Shown: piece by piece, positions 63,551 through 64,000 of the stretch
How positions within the stretch are numbered: the stretch's first letter is position 1
Layout of the letters: each line of letters begins with the position of its first letter
DNA from: Paraburkholderia podalyriae
GTDB lineage: Bacteria > Pseudomonadota > Gammaproteobacteria > Burkholderiales > Burkholderiaceae
DNA: 64,000 nucleotides
NCBI RefSeq assembly: GCF_014397785.1
Contig: NZ_VZQQ01000015.1
Coordinates: forward strand, 124,001-188,000
Reading direction: 5' to 3'
Position numbers and translations under genes: made by a program
Notes under the pieces: generated by a model
Told to the model about the DNA's origin: nothing
The model's input: the letters and a program-made list of their open reading frames with translations, nothing else
Database searches by the model: none

Positions 63551-64000
63551 CCTCGTGATGGCGTTCCAGCAAACCGCGACGGGCCTCAATTTCTGGCGCT
63601 TCGTCGCGGGTGTCGGCATCGGCGTCGAGCTGGTGACGATCGGCACCTACATCTCCGAACTGGTGCCCAAGCAGATCCGCGGGCGCGCGTTCGCGTGCGA
63701 GCAGGCGGTCGGCTTCACGGCCGTGCCGGTGGTTGCGTTTCTGTCGTTTCTGCTGGTGCCGCGCACGCTGTTCGGCCTGGACGGCTGGCGCTGGGTCGTG
63801 CTGATCGGCGCGCATGGCGCGCTATTCGTCTGGTGGATTCGTCGCGCCTTGCCGGAAAGCCCGCGTTGGCTCGCGCAGCAAGGGCGTCTTGCCGAAGCCG
63901 ATCGTGTGATGAATGCGCTGGAGGCAAAGGTGCGCCACGAATACGGCCGCGAGTTGCCGCCACCGGCACCGCCCGCGCCGGTCGCACCGCGCGGCAGCTT
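63549..64000 (+). pseudogene. MFS transporter, continuation after the island (cut by the window end)
   Basis: In the frame of the 5' part, this reads NLVMAFQQTATGLNFWRFVA, then IGVELVTIGTYISELVPKQI, RGRAFACEQAVGFTAVPVVA, LDGWRWVVLIGAHGALFVWW and RRALPESPRWLAQQGRLAEA. The last is the MFS motif (PESPRWL) of metabolite carriers. It completes the gene begun at 49404 and runs off the window. Without the island the protein would be intact up to here. Confidence 0.9.

Overview
The window looks like a chromosome segment of a GC-rich betaproteobacterium, most likely Paraburkholderia/Burkholderia. The grounds are strong G/C preference at third codon positions, the flavour of the proteins (FrcABC-type sugar ABC operon, GH42 lactose/galactan locus, PepSY/TonB/DUF2946 module) and a 567-bp inverted-repeat element of a type I associate with this group. 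No rRNA, tRNA or CRISPR was seen.

Layout. (1) 1-3.6 kb: the start of an unidentified gene, an FAD amino-acid/amine oxidoreductase, and a DHDPS-family lyase that resembles L-2-keto-3-deoxyarabonate dehydratase, divergent from a LysR regulator. (2) 3.9-7.1 kb: a large divergent class A penicillin-binding protein. (3) 7.1-11.5 kb: a ROK repressor and a three-gene sugar ABC importer, with a perfect palindrome (11427-11449) upstream of the binding-protein gene as likely operator. (4) 11.7-13 kb: an MFS exporter-like gene. (5) 13-20.7 kb: a beta-galactoside locus (LacI repressor, MalK-type ATPase, GH42 beta-galactosidase, binding protein, two permeases) with a perfect 16-bp palindrome at 14210-14225. 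(6) 20.7-22.2 kb: four small conserved-type genes, then a 0.77-kb gap with strong dyads. (7) 22.9-25.8 kb: a fatty-acid hydroxylase-family membrane protein, then an MFS gene overlapping a DeoR-type regulator. (8) 25.8-30.3 kb: a PepSY membrane protein, TonB receptor and DUF2946 protein, a metal/siderophore uptake module. (9) 30.5-33.2 kb: a TPR-glycosyltransferase-like protein and a small molybdopterin-fold protein. (10) 33.4-37 kb: a LysR regulator with two HTH domains and a GntR regulator, divergent from an isolated class III extradiol dioxygenase pair (ligB-ligA). (11) 37.1-41.6 kb: pqiABC with 4-bp overlaps, a possible small leader gene and a royal-jelly/SMP-30 type propeller. (12) 42-46.2 kb: a Pro/Gln/Tyr-rich exported protein, a BON protein (a perfect 20-bp terminator between them), ppnP, the inverted-repeat element, a DsbA-family protein and a 2OG-Fe(II) oxygenase. 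(13) 46.3-49.8 kb: LysR, an aconitase-family enzyme with the swivel domain at the N-terminus, and an MFS transporter.

The MFS gene is interrupted. Its 5' part stops at about 49845 and its 3' part resumes, in the correct reading frame, at about 63549. The 13.7 kb between is a genomic island. A serine recombinase lies just inside the left end, and near-identical inverted 14-mers (TTATTGwATATATA) flank the two junctions. The island cargo is almost entirely exported proteins: three tandem paralogous small secreted proteins, a PQQ-type beta-propeller protein, a kelch/galactose-oxidase-like protein and a filamentous-haemagglutinin-type (TpsA) protein. It also carries an orphan 24-codon pqqA (PQQ precursor peptide, 56966-57040) with a strong ribosome binding site and no other pqq gene in the window. 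Scars of IS4, IS3 and IS6 transposases lie between these genes, and the recombinase itself looks truncated, so the island is probably old and partly decayed. This island, particularly pqqA between two propeller proteins and the triplicated unknown secreted family, is the part of the window most likely to be new.
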